The notes under the pieces are model-generated. The model was not told where the DNA came from, ran no database searches, and worked only from the letters and a program-made list of their open reading frames with translations. DNA of 64,000 nucleotides. Source: Metallosphaera sedula DSM 5348 (lineage in GTDB: Archaea > Thermoproteota > Thermoprotei_A > Sulfolobales > Sulfolobaceae). Positions 16,978 through 24,683 of this stretch are shown here, piece after piece (the first letter of the stretch is position 1; every line of letters starts with the position of its first letter). Both the position numbers and the translations under genes were made by a program. The stretch lies in NCBI RefSeq assembly GCF_000016605.1, contig NC_009440.1:496001-560000 (forward strand). Direction: 5' to 3'.

Positions 16978-18054
16978 TCACGGAAATGTCCCCTTCAATG
17001 AAGTCCAATACAGGTGGGTGAATGCTTTCTTCATTTCGTAAAATAATGAAGACGCTCCATAAATTGAACTTTTCTCAAAGTTCATCCTGACCAGATATCC
17101 TTTCTTTGAACTTGCGTAGACAGCACAGATTGCGCTTCCATCATATACCTTTCTGCTACCTGCCTGTGTCATGGAAATGATGTTATCCGACACAACTTTA
17201 GCCTCATAATGCGCCTTGGAGCCTGTCTTGGGCGGTGTCATTATATTATTGGCGTCACCTATCACGAACACGTTATCGTAATTCTTGTACCTTAGGCTGG
17301 TTCTATCCACTGGAATGAAACCGCTTTGATCCGTCATCTCCTTGAACTCGTTACCCACAGTGACTGGAGGATCAATCAATGCCAGGTCGTACTGGACTTT
17401 CTCTCCGCTTTCAGATTCTATCACTTTCTGCTTCTCATCTACCTTGGCTATCCTGAAGCCTCTCTTGATCTCGATCCCTAGTTCCTTGGCCCTCCTTCCA
17501 AAAGCCTCTGACATGGGCCTCTGGATCTCTGGCGGATTGGAGACAGGGTTAAGCAGAGTCACCTTGGCCTTAGGGAACTTCTCCTTGAGAAGGAAGGCAA
17601 ACTCAAAGGGGGCAGCAGGACACTTAATAACACCCGAATACCCCACAACTATGGAGTTCCCCGTGAACGCGTTCACCAATTCCCTGAGCTTCTTTCCCTC
17701 CTCTAGGGTATGCCAACCCATGGTTCCCTCAATCTTCTTGCTCACTGCACCGGGAGACAGTACTAGGTAATCGTAGTCCAATCTCTTGTCCCCAACCATG
17801 ACGTAATGATCCTCAACCACTACCTTAGTAGCTCTTCCCTTCACCCACTTAACCGGTAACAGAGAGTCTAGACTCTTCACTATGGACTCTTCCCTTTCAT
17901 GTCCCAGGACATAATCCACAATACCTGGTTGATAGAGGTGGGTATCAGAAGGCTCAACGACAGTCACGTCCAGTCCCTTCCCGTGAAGCCTATTGGCCAC
18001 CACGAGCCCGCCATTGCCTCCTCCTACAATGACTACTTTACTCATAGTTAACAT
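16978..18054 (-). CDS. FAD/NAD(P)-dependent oxidoreductase, sulfide:quinone oxidoreductase-like
   Basis: The 358-aa protein opens with VVIVGGGNGGLVVANRL (FAD-binding Rossmann loop). It has HLYQPGIVDYV, the SQR-type tyrosine-proline loop, and FVIGDANNIMTPPKTG near the C-terminus, the second FAD motif. Cysteines at about residue 145 (VIKCPAAPFEF) and about 308 (SAICAVYAS) occupy the places of the two redox cysteines of SQR. The usual first cysteine is absent. The C-terminus is amphipathic, suiting monotopic membrane attachment. The likely reaction is oxidation of sulfide to polysulfide with quinone reduction. A 14-bp palindrome (AGAGTCTAGACTCT, 17863-17876) lies inside the gene. Confidence 0.8.
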   Translation of the reverse strand: MLTMSKVVIVGGGNGGLVVANRLHGKGLDVTVVEPSDTHLYQPGIVDYVLGHEREESIVKSLDSLLPVKWVKGRATKVVVEDHYVMVGDKRLDYDYLVLSPGAVSKKIEGTMGWHTLEEGKKLRELVNAFTGNSIVVGYSGVIKCPAAPFEFAFLLKEKFPKAKVTLLNPVSNPPEIQRPMSEAFGRRAKELGIEIKRGFRIAKVDEKQKVIESESGEKVQYDLALIDPPVTVGNEFKEMTDQSGFIPVDRTSLRYKNYDNVFVIGDANNIMTPPKTGSKAHYEAKVVSDNIISMTQAGSRKVYDGSAICAVYASSKKGYLVRMNFEKSSIYGASSLFYEMKKAFTHLYWTSLKGTFP

Positions 18055-18110
18055 CGTTTATCTTGCAGAAAGAATATTTAAGATAATCCCTAATTATTCA
18101 ATTGATTCAA

Positions 18111-18602
18111 GTGAGGCTTGAGAGCGCAGTGATTATGGCTGGGGGTAAGGGAACCAGGCTCTCCCCGCTGAAGCCCGTGATGGAAGTATGCGGGAAGCCC
18201 ATGATCCAGTGGGTAGCGGAACTGGCCATGAGATATGCGTCACAGGTTTACATTGCAACGGTGAAGGGACATCCAGCAGAGGAGAAACTAAGGAAGATAC
18301 ATAGGGTACTATATACCTCGGGCCTTGGTTACGAGAATGACGTTGTAGAGGCCGTTTCCTCGGTGAAGCTACCGGCACTTGTTCTTCCGAGCGATGTACC
18401 CTTCCTGGATGGGGATACCATTGAAATCTTGATCAGGGAGTGCAACTCCTCCATATGTACCCTCCTAAGTCAAGGGAAATTCGTCGGTGTTAGCCTTTGG
18501 AGGGCTCTCGATTTGGAGGACTATCAGTCGATTGACTACCCCAGAAAGATCGTTAATGTGAATACATGGAATGACCTTACGGAAATAAATAAATTATGTT
18601 AA
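18111..18602 (+). CDS. cobY: NTP transferase, CobY-like adenosylcobinamide-phosphate guanylyltransferase
   Basis: This ~164-aa MobA-like nucleotidyltransferase has IMAGGKGTRLSPLKPVMEV, the nucleotide-binding signature, and LVLPSDVPFLDGDTI, the metal-binding Asp region. Its small size suits archaeal CobY, which transfers GMP to adenosylcobinamide phosphate in cobalamin assembly. The DUF1614 gene that follows 12 bp later often accompanies cobalamin genes, which supports this over MobA. GTG at 18111 is the better start; TTG at 18102 is possible. Confidence 0.75.
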   Translation: MRLESAVIMAGGKGTRLSPLKPVMEVCGKPMIQWVAELAMRYASQVYIATVKGHPAEEKLRKIHRVLYTSGLGYENDVVEAVSSVKLPALVLPSDVPFLDGDTIEILIRECNSSICTLLSQGKFVGVSLWRALDLEDYQSIDYPRKIVNVNTWNDLTEINKLC

Positions 18603-18614
18603 GGAATAAATTCC

Positions 18615-19346
18615 TTGATATACTTGCAACGAATTCTCATAGTATCCCCAGTTAGGGGAGTAATATTCCCCATATACCTCATCCTTAGCCTTCTTCTCCT
18701 CGTCATATCAATTAGTTACTTCAAGGACCTTCTAGTCTACGCTGGGTTTCCCCCTGGTTTAGGCTACGCGCTGGCTGTGGAGATCTCATTTCTCAGCCTA
18801 GCCCTCAGTCCAGTCAACGTGGTGGTAAAGGAATTTAAGACTCCTGCTATCGTGCCGGAATACGATGTTGTTTACATTTTTGGTTTTCCCGTGTATCTAC
18901 CAAAGCTGGAGAGGACTTACCTTACGACCTTGCTGGCATTTAACTTGGGAGGAGCTGTAATTCCCCTGCTCCTTTCTCTCACGCTCCTTTACCTTTCCCC
19001 TGGCAAATTACTCATTCTCCTGGACGTCGTTGTCATTATCGTTGTATCGAAGCTGTTCTCAAGAGTTGTAAATGGAGTTGGAGTGGTGATGAATCCGCTT
19101 ATAGCGCCAATCTTCTCTGTCCTGGTAAGCTACATCTTGTTCTTTCACCAGCCGATCCTTATCCCTCTCTCCGCATACGTGAGCAGTGTTATTGGAACTC
19201 TCGTGGGGGCAGATCTTCTGAACATAAGGAAGATTCTAGAGGCTAGACCACAGGTCATCAGTGTAGGCGGTATGGGCACGTTTGATGGTATATTCATTTC
19301 TGGATTACTATCGATCTTTCTAGGCCAGTTATTAATATCGCTATGA
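18615..19346 (+). CDS. DUF1614 family membrane protein
   Basis: This 243-aa protein has seven or so hydrophobic segments and the family-typical C-terminal signature SVGGMGTFDGIFISG. It follows cobY with a 12-bp gap in what looks like one operon. A role in cobalamin or cobalt handling is inferred only from this pairing. TTG at 18615 is the only start that keeps the first membrane segment complete. Confidence 0.8.
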   Translation: MIYLQRILIVSPVRGVIFPIYLILSLLLLVISISYFKDLLVYAGFPPGLGYALAVEISFLSLALSPVNVVVKEFKTPAIVPEYDVVYIFGFPVYLPKLERTYLTTLLAFNLGGAVIPLLLSLTLLYLSPGKLLILLDVVVIIVVSKLFSRVVNGVGVVMNPLIAPIFSVLVSYILFFHQPILIPLSAYVSSVIGTLVGADLLNIRKILEARPQVISVGGMGTFDGIFISGLLSIFLGQLLISL

Positions 19347-19354
19347 GCACATTA

Positions 19355-19364
19355 ACACCGGTGT
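19355..19364. terminator. 10-bp perfect palindrome ACACCGGTGT after DUF1614 gene
   Basis: The palindrome sits 9 bp after the DUF1614 stop and is bordered by TTA and a near-matching TAA side. It could be a terminator hairpin or a binding site; no T-run follows directly. Confidence 0.25.
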
Positions 19365-19495
19365 GATAAGGCGTCGTTTCTTAGGAGTTTGCTTATCAAT
19401 ACGACTTATATGTTAATAATTAAAAAAGGAATTTTTATGTAAAATTTACGAAAAGTTTTTATGTAGAAAACGCCATGATAATATATAGATTTAAA

Positions 19496-19906
19496 ATGAA
19501 CAAATCGATTACTATTAATACATCACATGATCGGCAGTCTCTACTCATTATTCTATCTGACCCAAAATTCGTACTTCCTAAACTATTTCCGCCCATCAAG
19601 GAGGTTGAGGTTGAGAATGATTCATTCAATGCTCACGGTAGGTTTATGGCTATGTCATTTAATATGCATGGGAACGTTCTTCGTGGAGCCGATTTAGTAT
19701 ATGCATTTTATCTCTCTGCTGGAGGAGGAATGGGACAAGGAAAACTGACTATGAGAATTAAGGAGAGAGAAATTAATTTAGAATTCGAATATGATGGTTG
19801 GATGGAGAGAATGTCTGGTATATTTTTCATGGATAGGTGGTTCTCCGGTTTTGCCCGAAGACTTGATGAGGATGTAAGAATGGAAAGAATAAAAAGAAAG
19901 ATCTAA
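19496..19906 (+). CDS. STK_08120-like (START/Bet v1-fold) protein, copy 1
   Basis: The ~136-aa protein from ATG 19496 has SLLIILSDPKFVLPKLFPP, a central VYAFYLSAGGGMGQG, and FFMDRWFSGFARRLDED in the C-terminal helix. These match the Sulfolobales-specific STK_08120 family as I remember it, which has a lipid-binding-type helix-grip fold without a known ligand. It is a tandem paralogue of the gene at 20068, with about half the residues identical. The DNA here is clearly more AT-rich than its neighbours. The box tttttatg at 19455-19462 is a plausible TATA. Confidence 0.7.
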   Translation: MNKSITINTSHDRQSLLIILSDPKFVLPKLFPPIKEVEVENDSFNAHGRFMAMSFNMHGNVLRGADLVYAFYLSAGGGMGQGKLTMRIKEREINLEFEYDGWMERMSGIFFMDRWFSGFARRLDEDVRMERIKRKI

Positions 19907-20067
19907 TATATTTATCATGTATCGAGTAAAATGATTAATTGAGATGAGATTTACCCAACTAGGGATATGCAGATTCATGTGGAATACTTCAACCTCAAGA
20001 TGTGATCCATTACATCGATACAAAGGTAAGTAAATTTTTTAAGAAGACATCTTCAATCGATTTTGAA

Positions 20068-20478
20068 ATGGAAAGATCTATCACAATAACTACAACTTAT
20101 GATAAAAGATCATTAATTTCTATACTCTCCGACCCTACCTTTGTTCTTCCAAGGCTCTTCCCACCTATAAAGAGTGTAAGTAGAGGAGAGAACTCCTTTG
20201 ATGGAGAAGGAAGGTTTATGACCACAAAATTCCACATGCACGGAACAGTAATCGTGAGGGACGATATTGTATACGGCTTCTATCTTTCAGCAGGAGGGAG
20301 CCAAGGGAACGGTAGGCTCATATTCACGTTTAACAATAACGAGATCAACCTTAAGCTAGAGTATCAGGGAAAAATGGAGAAATTATCGGGACTATTCTTC
20401 ATAGACAGGTGGTTCTCTGATTTCGCATCGAAATTGAACGAGGAAATAAAAGCTGAGGTAATTAAACGAAGGCTTTAG
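20068..20478 (+). CDS. STK_08120-like (START/Bet v1-fold) protein, copy 2
   Basis: The ~136-aa protein starts at ATG 20068. It keeps the same landmarks as copy 1: LISILSDPTFVLPRLFPPIK, VYGFYLSAGGSQGNG and FFIDRWFSDFASKLNEE. TATA-like ttttttaa at 20035-20042 lies ~27 bp before the ATG, which predicts a leaderless mRNA separate from copy 1. The 161-bp gap between the copies holds no recognisable gene. The pair arose by tandem duplication; identities are spread evenly, so it is not recent. Confidence 0.72.
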   Translation: MERSITITTTYDKRSLISILSDPTFVLPRLFPPIKSVSRGENSFDGEGRFMTTKFHMHGTVIVRDDIVYGFYLSAGGSQGNGRLIFTFNNNEINLKLEYQGKMEKLSGLFFIDRWFSDFASKLNEEIKAEVIKRRL

Positions 20479-20495
20479 CGTAAAGGAGGCCTTGA

Positions 20496-20741
20496 TTACT
20501 TTCCTCTCCTTGCTCTTATTTTATTTCCCTTAACGAGAGCCAGCCCAATTTTCCCATCGTGTTTTATCACGACTCTTCCCCTTTCGAAACGGCCGTACAA
20601 AAACGTGTACTTGCCCTCATGAATTTTGTCATAATAGTTTAATCTACCTAGGTTAAACTTCTCTGCAACTTGCTCTAACATGGTTATGTCTCTCCTCTCA
20701 TCCTCTCCTGAAGGCAAAGAAAAGACATGAAGCGCCTTCAT
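20496..20741 (-). CDS. Small basic hypothetical protein (81 aa)
   Basis: The protein ends in a strongly basic beta-rich half (FLYGRFERGRVVIKHDGKIGL, ending RARRGK), and the first half is helical. The basic charge suggests nucleic-acid or ribosome binding, but I recognise no family. It is convergent with the second STK_08120-like gene (18-bp gap) and divergent from the ThiN gene. Confidence 0.55.
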   Translation of the reverse strand: MKALHVFSLPSGEDERRDITMLEQVAEKFNLGRLNYYDKIHEGKYTFLYGRFERGRVVIKHDGKIGLALVKGNKIRARRGK

Positions 20742-20780
20742 TAATCATTATTTATGATCTCAGAAGTTATATAATTAATC

Positions 20781-21320
20781 ATGGACGAGGAAAGAAAGTC
20801 AATCTTGGATGAATTAGACAGAGCAGTTAAGGAATTTGTTTCCCATGAGCTGACATACCTCTTGATACCGGAGGTGAGGACCAACGTGGGTTACGCGATT
20901 AGAAACGCCAAGGATGCAAGTGACGTGGCGGCCATCCCAGGGAGAATAACCACAGCTTTCCAAAGGGCAATCTACTGCCTTCCGCCAGCCTTCGGTGCGT
21001 CTGATCACATAGCGAGAGTTATCCTCACCGCGATGAAATATAATCCTGAAACGAGAAGCGCCATTAATCTCGCGTATTACCCACAATTCCTAAAGTTAAA
21101 CCCCTACATTTTTGACCGTTCTCAGGAACCGCCAGGACAGAAACCAGTGGAGAGAAAGACCATGAACTTCATGATAGAGAAGGCTGTACAAGACACGGGA
21201 AGAGTACCTGAATTCATTGTGGATAAGGGAGATTTTGGCAAGGAACCTGGACTGTTCATTCTAGGAGGAACTCCCACTGAGGTGATCAGCAAAGCGATTC
21301 ATCTACTCTCGTTACTTTGA
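20781..21320 (+). CDS. thiN: ThiN-type thiamine-phosphate synthase domain protein
   Basis: This 179-aa protein consists of one ThiN domain: VGYAIRNAKDASDVAAIPGR near residues 32-52, and FIVDKGDFGKEPGLFILG plus PTEVISKAIHLL at the C-terminus. ThiN joins hydroxymethylpyrimidine phosphate and thiazole phosphate, and in archaea is usually fused to ThiD or to a DNA-binding domain. Here it stands alone with a ~25-residue N-terminal helix, so a biosynthetic role is more likely than regulation. It overlaps the PadR gene by 22 bp at its 3' end. Confidence 0.75.
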   Translation: MDEERKSILDELDRAVKEFVSHELTYLLIPEVRTNVGYAIRNAKDASDVAAIPGRITTAFQRAIYCLPPAFGASDHIARVILTAMKYNPETRSAINLAYYPQFLKLNPYIFDRSQEPPGQKPVERKTMNFMIEKAVQDTGRVPEFIVDKGDFGKEPGLFILGGTPTEVISKAIHLLSLL

Positions 21321-21763
21321 GACTCCAAGATCCTCTCAATCTTAGCACGACACTCTAAAAGGGCTGAGCTTACCTGGTTGTATACCTTTTCATCAAACAT
21401 TTTGTCCCTGTAACTGTAAAGAACCAGACTGATATCAAAGAGCATGCTTACCAGCTTCTTGTAATCCACAGGGGTTGAAAGTATGGAATTTATGTTAGCT
21501 TTAGCCTCAGTCCATTTCTTGAGACCTTCGTCAGTTAGACTGTATACTTTCTTACCGTCACGTTCTTCCACCTTAACTAGCCCCTCCCTGATCAAGTTTT
21601 TGAGTACAGGATAAAGGGAACCAGGACTTGGCTTATAGACTCCATTGAACTTACCCTCTATGGTCTTCATGATCTCATATGCGTGCATAGGTTTGTGATG
21701 AAGTGCGTCCATTATGAGAAACTTTAACGCCCCCCGCCTCAGCCTCTCTAAATTCATCTTCAT
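21299..21763 (-). CDS. PadR family transcriptional regulator
   Basis: The 154-aa protein has an N-terminal winged helix at residues ~8-85, with AYEIMKTIEGKFNG leading into the PadR signature PSPGSLYPVLKNLIREGLV, then the wing DGKKVYSLTDEG. A C-terminal helical dimerisation part follows. PadR proteins commonly repress nearby transporters; the ABC exporter at 22.8-24.5 kb is the nearest candidate. ATGs at 21763 and 21757 are equivalent candidates for the start. Confidence 0.88.
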   Translation of the reverse strand: MKMNLERLRRGALKFLIMDALHHKPMHAYEIMKTIEGKFNGVYKPSPGSLYPVLKNLIREGLVKVEERDGKKVYSLTDEGLKKWTEAKANINSILSTPVDYKKLVSMLFDISLVLYSYRDKMFDEKVYNQVSSALLECRAKIERILESQSNESR

Positions 21764-22030
21764 GAGAACAGTGTATTTGATTGGAGTAAAATAATTCTAT
21801 GTGTAGTTGAGCTAGTCCAGGCGTGAGCCCAGAGGTAAATTTGAGATTAAGATCATGTTATTTCTCTCTCCTTTTATTTTGTTTTTGAAATATTAATTAG
21901 CTAGAGAGTTGGAAAGTTGACACGGTATTGAATCCTCCTGGATCCTGGATACAGAGTCCTACGCATGACGTGCCCTAACTTAAGGTCTAGCAACTCATAA
22001 CCTTAAAATTACGCACCCTATACATCAACC
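21764..22030. other. Noncoding gap between PadR and crotonase genes
   Basis: This 267-bp stretch has no convincing gene on either strand. It holds the divergent promoters of the two genes: ccttaaaat near 22000 lies about 27 bp before the ATG at 22031. A pyrimidine-rich patch occurs at 21861-21886. The clamp around 21820-21840 (caggcgtgagccc) is not strong enough to call an RNA. Confidence 0.5.
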
Positions 22031-22795
22031 ATGGATGTTATCCTTGAAAAGAGAAAGGGATATCTACTCCTCACATTTAACACAGGTGGCAGATACAACG
22101 TTTTCACAACTAGGTTCATGATAGAAATGATAGATACTCTGTCTGAGGTAGAGAAGATTAGAGATCCTCACTATTTGGTTATTAAAGGAGAGAATGGAAA
22201 TTTCGGGGCTGGCGCTGACGTCAAGGAGCTTCTGAAGGCCAACGGCGATAAGGAATATGCAAAAGTCTATTTCGGACACATGAAGGACCTGTTTGTGAAA
22301 ATGTTATCCCTCAACAAGGTCACAATAGGACTTATTGAGGGGGTTGCGTATGGCGCGTCCATGGAACTACTCCTTGCTCTTGATATAGTAATTGCGAAGA
22401 GAGGGACAAAGTTTGCCGCCCCAGGAGGAAAGTTAGGGGTTTTCCCACCAGTTCTAGTCTCCATAGGGCCCTATCTTCTAGGACATAGGACATCAAGGAA
22501 GTTGGCTATGTTGGGAGAGGAGCTGGATACTCAAGGAGCCATAAACGCAGGTCTCATAGACTACGAGGTAGACGACCTAGAAAAGGGTCTTCTGGAACTA
22601 CTGAACAGGCTGAAGGTCATGTCGCCATCAGCTCAGGTGAGAATGAGAAAACTGATACTTCAAAGCCTTATACCACATCTCGAGAAGGCGTTCGATGAAC
22701 TGGCTACACAGGTCACCTCTGACGAGGCTAGGGAGGGGATAAGTTCCTTCTTCTCGAAAACCTCTCCCTCATGGTCCTCAGTCGGTTTCTCGTAA
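22031..22795 (+). CDS. Enoyl-CoA hydratase/isomerase (crotonase) family protein
   Basis: The 254-aa protein has the oxyanion-hole loop FGAGADVKELL near residue 57 and the second loop GVAYGASMELLLALD near 104, with one of the two usual catalytic glutamates (SMEL) in place. The position that holds the second Glu in true hydratases reads GGKLGVFPPV, without a Glu. The enzyme may therefore be an isomerase or another crotonase-fold activity. The leaderless promoter described in the preceding gap serves it. Its 3' end overlaps the ABC permease gene by 18 bp. Confidence 0.83.
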   Translation: MDVILEKRKGYLLLTFNTGGRYNVFTTRFMIEMIDTLSEVEKIRDPHYLVIKGENGNFGAGADVKELLKANGDKEYAKVYFGHMKDLFVKMLSLNKVTIGLIEGVAYGASMELLLALDIVIAKRGTKFAAPGGKLGVFPPVLVSIGPYLLGHRTSRKLAMLGEELDTQGAINAGLIDYEVDDLEKGLLELLNRLKVMSPSAQVRMRKLILQSLIPHLEKAFDELATQVTSDEAREGISSFFSKTSPSWSSVGFS

Positions 22796-23773
22796 TCTCA
22801 TTAGCCTTCCTCCCACATATACTAAACCCACTGTGAGAACTGCAATGTAACCTATGTCAAACAGGGGAGGTAGAACGTTATATACGACAAGATCCCTAAT
22901 GACGTCATTTATTATGGAAAGGGGTTGATAGGCTACTATGGGCTTGAGGAGAGGTGGAAATGCACTGAGGCTGAAGAAGGCATTACTTAGAAACATTAGG
23001 GGAAAAACTAGGACGTTAGCCGCGGTCTGAGCCACAAACAGCTTGTCCTTTGGGCTTAGGCCAAATATAACTGCACCCAGACCGGCAAACATTAGCGTAG
23101 AGATGGCTAGGAATGCCACGAACGATACACTGATAAGGGGTAGAAATCCAAAGGCGAGGCCCAGGAGAAGGATGGGAACGGTGGAAATTAAGGTTATTAC
23201 GATCTCGTAAATTATGAGACCCATAACCCACTCGTAGCTCTTGAGAGGAGACGCAGCTATCCTATCAACCAGTTTATCCCTATAATATCCTGCGGCTACT
23301 CCCGTGACCCCAAATACCCCATTTGAAAGGGAAATAACTCCTATCATGCCGGAGATCACGTAATCGTAATAGGTAAATCCCTGTTGTGATAAGATATTGA
23401 AGGAGACCGTATTCGTACCGGAGAGGTAGTCCTGGATTATGGCCTCAAGGGAGGGCACCAGGTAGTTATCCTCTTGTGGGTAAAATATGCTTACCTTACT
23501 TCCGTTCACTTCTACGTAAATGTAATTGTGGATAAGGGCTTCTCTCTCGTTTGACCCAACAACGCCCGTAAACAGTTCGGTATGATTTAGGTAGCCCGCG
23601 AGGGAATTGTTTCCATTGACCACAACCACCACATGGGGTTCAGCCGCAGCACCAAATCCTAGCGCGAAAATGAGGGTCAGGAAAAGCGGGAAGAAGATTA
23701 CGAAGAACAGGGTAGTTTTACTGCTCAGGTTATCCTTTATAATGGCCCAGGCAGTAATCAGTGCATTCCTCAT
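22778..23773 (-). CDS. ABC-2 type transporter permease
   Basis: This 331-aa protein has an N-terminal membrane segment (TLFFVIFFPLFLTLIFALGF), an external domain of ~120 residues, and then five membrane segments ending near residue 320, the layout of DrrB/NatB-like ABC-2 exporters. It directly follows the ATPase gene, overlapping by one base. The substrate is unknown; drugs, lipids or surface molecules are typical. Confidence 0.88.
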   Translation of the reverse strand: MRNALITAWAIIKDNLSSKTTLFFVIFFPLFLTLIFALGFGAAAEPHVVVVVNGNNSLAGYLNHTELFTGVVGSNEREALIHNYIYVEVNGSKVSIFYPQEDNYLVPSLEAIIQDYLSGTNTVSFNILSQQGFTYYDYVISGMIGVISLSNGVFGVTGVAAGYYRDKLVDRIAASPLKSYEWVMGLIIYEIVITLISTVPILLLGLAFGFLPLISVSFVAFLAISTLMFAGLGAVIFGLSPKDKLFVAQTAANVLVFPLMFLSNAFFSLSAFPPLLKPIVAYQPLSIINDVIRDLVVYNVLPPLFDIGYIAVLTVGLVYVGGRLMRLRETD

Positions 23774-24498
23774 TACACATCACCTAGAGATTCCATGAGT
23801 GCCAGATACGCCTCCTCGAGGGACTGTTTTCTGAACTCTTCCATCAGTTCCCCAGGAGTGGATAGTCTAACGATCTTCCCGTTAAAGATAATTCCAATTC
23901 TGTCAGATAACTTCTGTGCCTCATCTAGGTAATGGGTTGTGAGAAGTACAGATATACCCCTCCTTTTGACCTCGGTTATCAGGTTCCAGACGTCCCTCCT
24001 AGACCTCGGATCCAGTCCGACCGTTGGCTCATCCATGAAAAGCAACTTTGGATCTCCTGCCAAGGAACATGCAATTGCAACTCTCCTCTTGTAACCTCCA
24101 GAAAGGTTTCTGAACCTTGTCTTCCTATATTCTAGAAGATCGAGAGTCTTCATGAGCTCCTCAACCTGAGATTCCTCTCCACGGTAGAGCTTCACGAAAT
24201 ATTTGATGTTCTCCTCTACGGTGAGATCAGAGAAACCTTGAAATTCCTGTGGCACAACCCCAACTCTTTCCCTTACCTTACTACACTGATCGGGAACGCT
24301 GTATCCCATGACCTCAACCTTCCCGCTAGTTGGCTTGGATATACAGGAGAGTATCTTCACAGTAGTGGTCTTACCTGCCCCGTTAGGTCCTAGCAGGGCA
24401 AAGATCTCACCACTTTCAACGTGAAAGCTTATCCCCCTCAAGGCCTCCTTGCGCCTGTTGTAAACCTTCCATAAGTTCTCGACGTCGACTATTCTCAT
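23773..24498 (-). CDS. ABC transporter ATP-binding protein, exporter type
   Basis: The 241-aa protein has Walker A GPNGAGKTTT near residue 34, signature LSGGYKRRVAIA near 134, Walker B LLFMDEPTVGLDP and switch His in TTHYLDEA. The DrrA/CcmA-like sequence pairs with the ABC-2 permease that follows. The two form a two-gene operon reading away from the FoxG-like gene. Confidence 0.93.
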   Translation of the reverse strand: MRIVDVENLWKVYNRRKEALRGISFHVESGEIFALLGPNGAGKTTTVKILSCISKPTSGKVEVMGYSVPDQCSKVRERVGVVPQEFQGFSDLTVEENIKYFVKLYRGEESQVEELMKTLDLLEYRKTRFRNLSGGYKRRVAIACSLAGDPKLLFMDEPTVGLDPRSRRDVWNLITEVKRRGISVLLTTHYLDEAQKLSDRIGIIFNGKIVRLSTPGELMEEFRKQSLEEAYLALMESLGDV

Positions 24499-24608
24499 GA
24501 GTCGATATATCTGAAAAAGGGAAAGTAATTAATTTATCGTAAATCCGTAATTAAAGAAAGGCCATATCACAGTAATGGGGTTGTTGGATTTAGCGCGTCA
24601 AGAACAAC

Positions 24609-24626
24609 TAACTCACGCATGAGTTA
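24609..24626. promoter_or_regulatory. Inverted repeat TAACTCA-N4-TGAGTTA upstream of the FoxG-like gene
   Basis: Perfect 7-bp arms with a CGCA spacer lie about 18 bp upstream of the TATA-like ttttttaag (24646-24654) that precedes the ATG at 24684. The distance suits an activator or repressor of the respiratory gene. It is also ~110 bp from the divergent ABC gene. Confidence 0.45.
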
Positions 24627-24683
24627 ATGATCTCTTGGAAAAAGTTTTTTAAGAAAGTGGATTAATTTTATTTTGGGATTATA

